A stretch of DNA of 14,450 nt from Fusobacteriaceae bacterium. GTDB taxonomy: Bacteria; Fusobacteriota; Fusobacteriia; Fusobacteriales; Fusobacteriaceae. Where the stretch lies: positions 1 through 14,450 of the forward strand of contig DAOUPY010000010.1 of the NCBI GenBank assembly GCA_030625925.1. Reading direction: 5' to 3'. Position 1 is the first letter of the stretch. The number at the start of each line of letters is the position of its first letter. The position numbers and the translations under genes are program-made. Positions 13,330 through 14,450 of the stretch are shown piece after piece. The notes below the pieces were generated by a model. That model was not told where the DNA came from. It did no database searches and was given only the letters and a program-made list of their open reading frames with translations.

Positions 13330-14450
13330 GTGAAGTTAACCATAAAAAAATTTATAGAGGGTATAAGAAAACAGATCAGCCAGAGTAATAAATTAATTTT
13401 TAAAATACTGAAATTGATCTTATTTACATTTGAAAATTATAAGAAGAGCAGATCGGATCTATGGTCATCTGCACTGACATTTTATTCTCTTCTAACCATC
13501 GTTCCTGTAATAGCCATAGCCTTTGTTGTTACTAAGGGGTTTGGGCTGGAAAAACTAATAAAAGATGAGATCTATAAAACTTTTTTTTTACAGGATGAAA
13601 TTTTAGATCAAATATTAATTTTTTCCCAGAGAACATTGGAAAATGCCAAGGGAGAATTGATCGCAGGTACAGGAATTTTATTTTTGATTTGGTCGGTAGT
13701 GAAGATATTTTCTGCTGTGGAAAAATCATTTAATGAAATATGGAAGGTACAGGAGTCCCGTACTTTTGTAAGGAAACTTACTGACTACATGTCATTAATA
13801 TTTTTATTTCCATTGATTATAGTGTTATCCAATGGACTTTCAGTAATCCTACAAATTTCTATATTAAAAATTTATCCGGGATTGATAGAAATCTTAAATT
13901 TTATCCCACAGATTTTAATCATAGTATTCTTTACCCTGATATATTTGATTATTCCAAATACAAAGGTTAAGCTGTCTACAGCGGTTATAGCAGGGTTATT
14001 TTCAGGTATTGTATTTCAGGTAACACAATCTGTCTTCATCTATTTACAAGTCAGCCTGTTAAACTATAATGCTATCTATGGAAGTTTTTCCCTAATACCT
14101 ATATTTATCCTGTGGCAGAAGATAGTATGGTTTATAATTTTATTAGGTGCACATCTCTCCTTTATTATACAAAATTCATATAAGTACTCCTACACTATAA
14201 ATGAGATAAATTTAAATTTTTCATCAAAAAGAGATATCTCTATTATGTGTATCTACTATCTTATAAAAAACTACGAGGAAGACAGGCCGCCAATGAGTAC
14301 CAATGAACTATCCCATGAGGTAGGGATAGCCATAGGGGTGATGCAGGATATTCTGAATATGCTGGTAAAATTAAATTTTATAGTGGAAATAGTTACATCC
14401 AGTGATGAAAGAAAATATAAACTCTCTAAAAATATAGAGATTCTCTCCAT
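13330..14450 (+). CDS. YihY/BrkB-family membrane protein with C-terminal winged helix (3'-truncated)
   Basis: Integral membrane protein of the YihY/BrkB family (once called ribonuclease BN; real function unclear, proposed transporter). The frame runs from GTG 13330 to the window edge (373 residues visible) without a stop. The GTG start follows GAGGAG (13315-13320) by 9 bases; an in-frame TTG at 13321 is too close to that site, and an in-frame TAG at 13294 bounds the reading frame. Six hydrophobic segments fall at about 47-68, 110-133, 153-178, 190-209, 216-240 and 253-280. Family motifs include the SSALTFYSLLTIVPVIAI region (46-63) and NYNAIYGSFSLIPIFILWQK (245-264) followed by GAHLSFI. After the last segment, residues about 300-368 look like a cytoplasmic winged helix (MSTNELSHEVGIAIGVMQDI, then KYKLSK), a tail seen in some Gram-positive-type homologues. 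Divergent from fabV. Confidence 0.92.
   Translation, partial: MKLTIKKFIEGIRKQISQSNKLIFKILKLILFTFENYKKSRSDLWSSALTFYSLLTIVPVIAIAFVVTKGFGLEKLIKDEIYKTFFLQDEILDQILIFSQRTLENAKGELIAGTGILFLIWSVVKIFSAVEKSFNEIWKVQESRTFVRKLTDYMSLIFLFPLIIVLSNGLSVILQISILKIYPGLIEILNFIPQILIIVFFTLIYLIIPNTKVKLSTAVIAGLFSGIVFQVTQSVFIYLQVSLLNYNAIYGSFSLIPIFILWQKIVWFIILLGAHLSFIIQNSYKYSYTINEINLNFSSKRDISIMCIYYLIKNYEEDRPPMSTNELSHEVGIAIGVMQDILNMLVKLNFIVEIVTSSDERKYKLSKNIEILS

Noticed and set aside
13532..13729. Minus-strand ORF inside the yihY-type gene
   Set aside because: Lies opposite conserved membrane-protein coding sequence; no supporting signals.
1..14450. CRISPR array, tRNA/rRNA genes, insertion sequences, cobalamin riboswitch
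   Set aside because: No regularly spaced repeats, cloverleaf-like sequence, transposase remnants or B12-box-like sequence were recognised by reading either strand.

Overview
The window looks like chromosomal DNA from a low-GC member of the Fusobacteriota. A marine or anaerobic genus such as Ilyobacter, Propionigenium, Psychrilyobacter or Cetobacterium is plausible, but this is inferred from base composition, gene content and protein style. No species marker is present.

Left part (1-9357, all + strand): the distal part of an ethanolamine-utilisation (eut) bacterial microcompartment operon of the Gram-positive/Fusobacterium type. Order: eutC (5' end cut by the window), eutL, a BMC-H shell protein with a lysine-rich tail, eutM, a PduT-like tandem-BMC shell protein with a putative Fe-S cysteine, eutE, eutT, a PduL-type phosphotransacylase (eutD role), an uncharacterised eut-associated 190-aa protein, eutN, a 92-aa protein matching the N-terminal domain of EutQ, eutH, the cupin part of eutQ, and an iron-type alcohol dehydrogenase (eutG role). 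Genes overlap or sit a few to about 70 bases apart, and a strong terminator closes the operon at 9331-9357. Together they import ethanolamine (EutH), cleave it to acetaldehyde and ammonia (EutBC), make its B12 cofactor (EutT), and convert acetaldehyde to acetyl-CoA (EutE), acetyl phosphate (EutD) and ethanol (ADH), enclosed in a shell of EutL/EutM/EutN and two unusual shell proteins.

The most interesting signals are in this operon. (1) Four predicted cargo proteins carry the same type of short amphipathic helix, at the N-terminus in three and at the C-terminus in EutE. (2) A small 'TPxA...I' module recurs in EutT, in the free-standing EutQ N-domain and at the C-terminus of the 190-aa protein. 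(3) EutQ is split into two genes separated by eutH. (4) EutT has no cysteines. (5) A PduT-like Fe-S type shell protein sits in a eut operon.

Right part (9500-12985, - strand): ptsI and ptsH (general PTS proteins EI and HPr, with a hairpin/T-tract between them and a clear promoter in front of ptsH), then fabV/ter, an NADH-type trans-2-enoyl-CoA/ACP reductase. A 400-base divergent intergenic region with several palindromes follows. The window ends inside a + strand yihY/brkB-type membrane protein gene with a C-terminal winged-helix domain. No RNA genes, insertion sequences or CRISPR arrays were seen.
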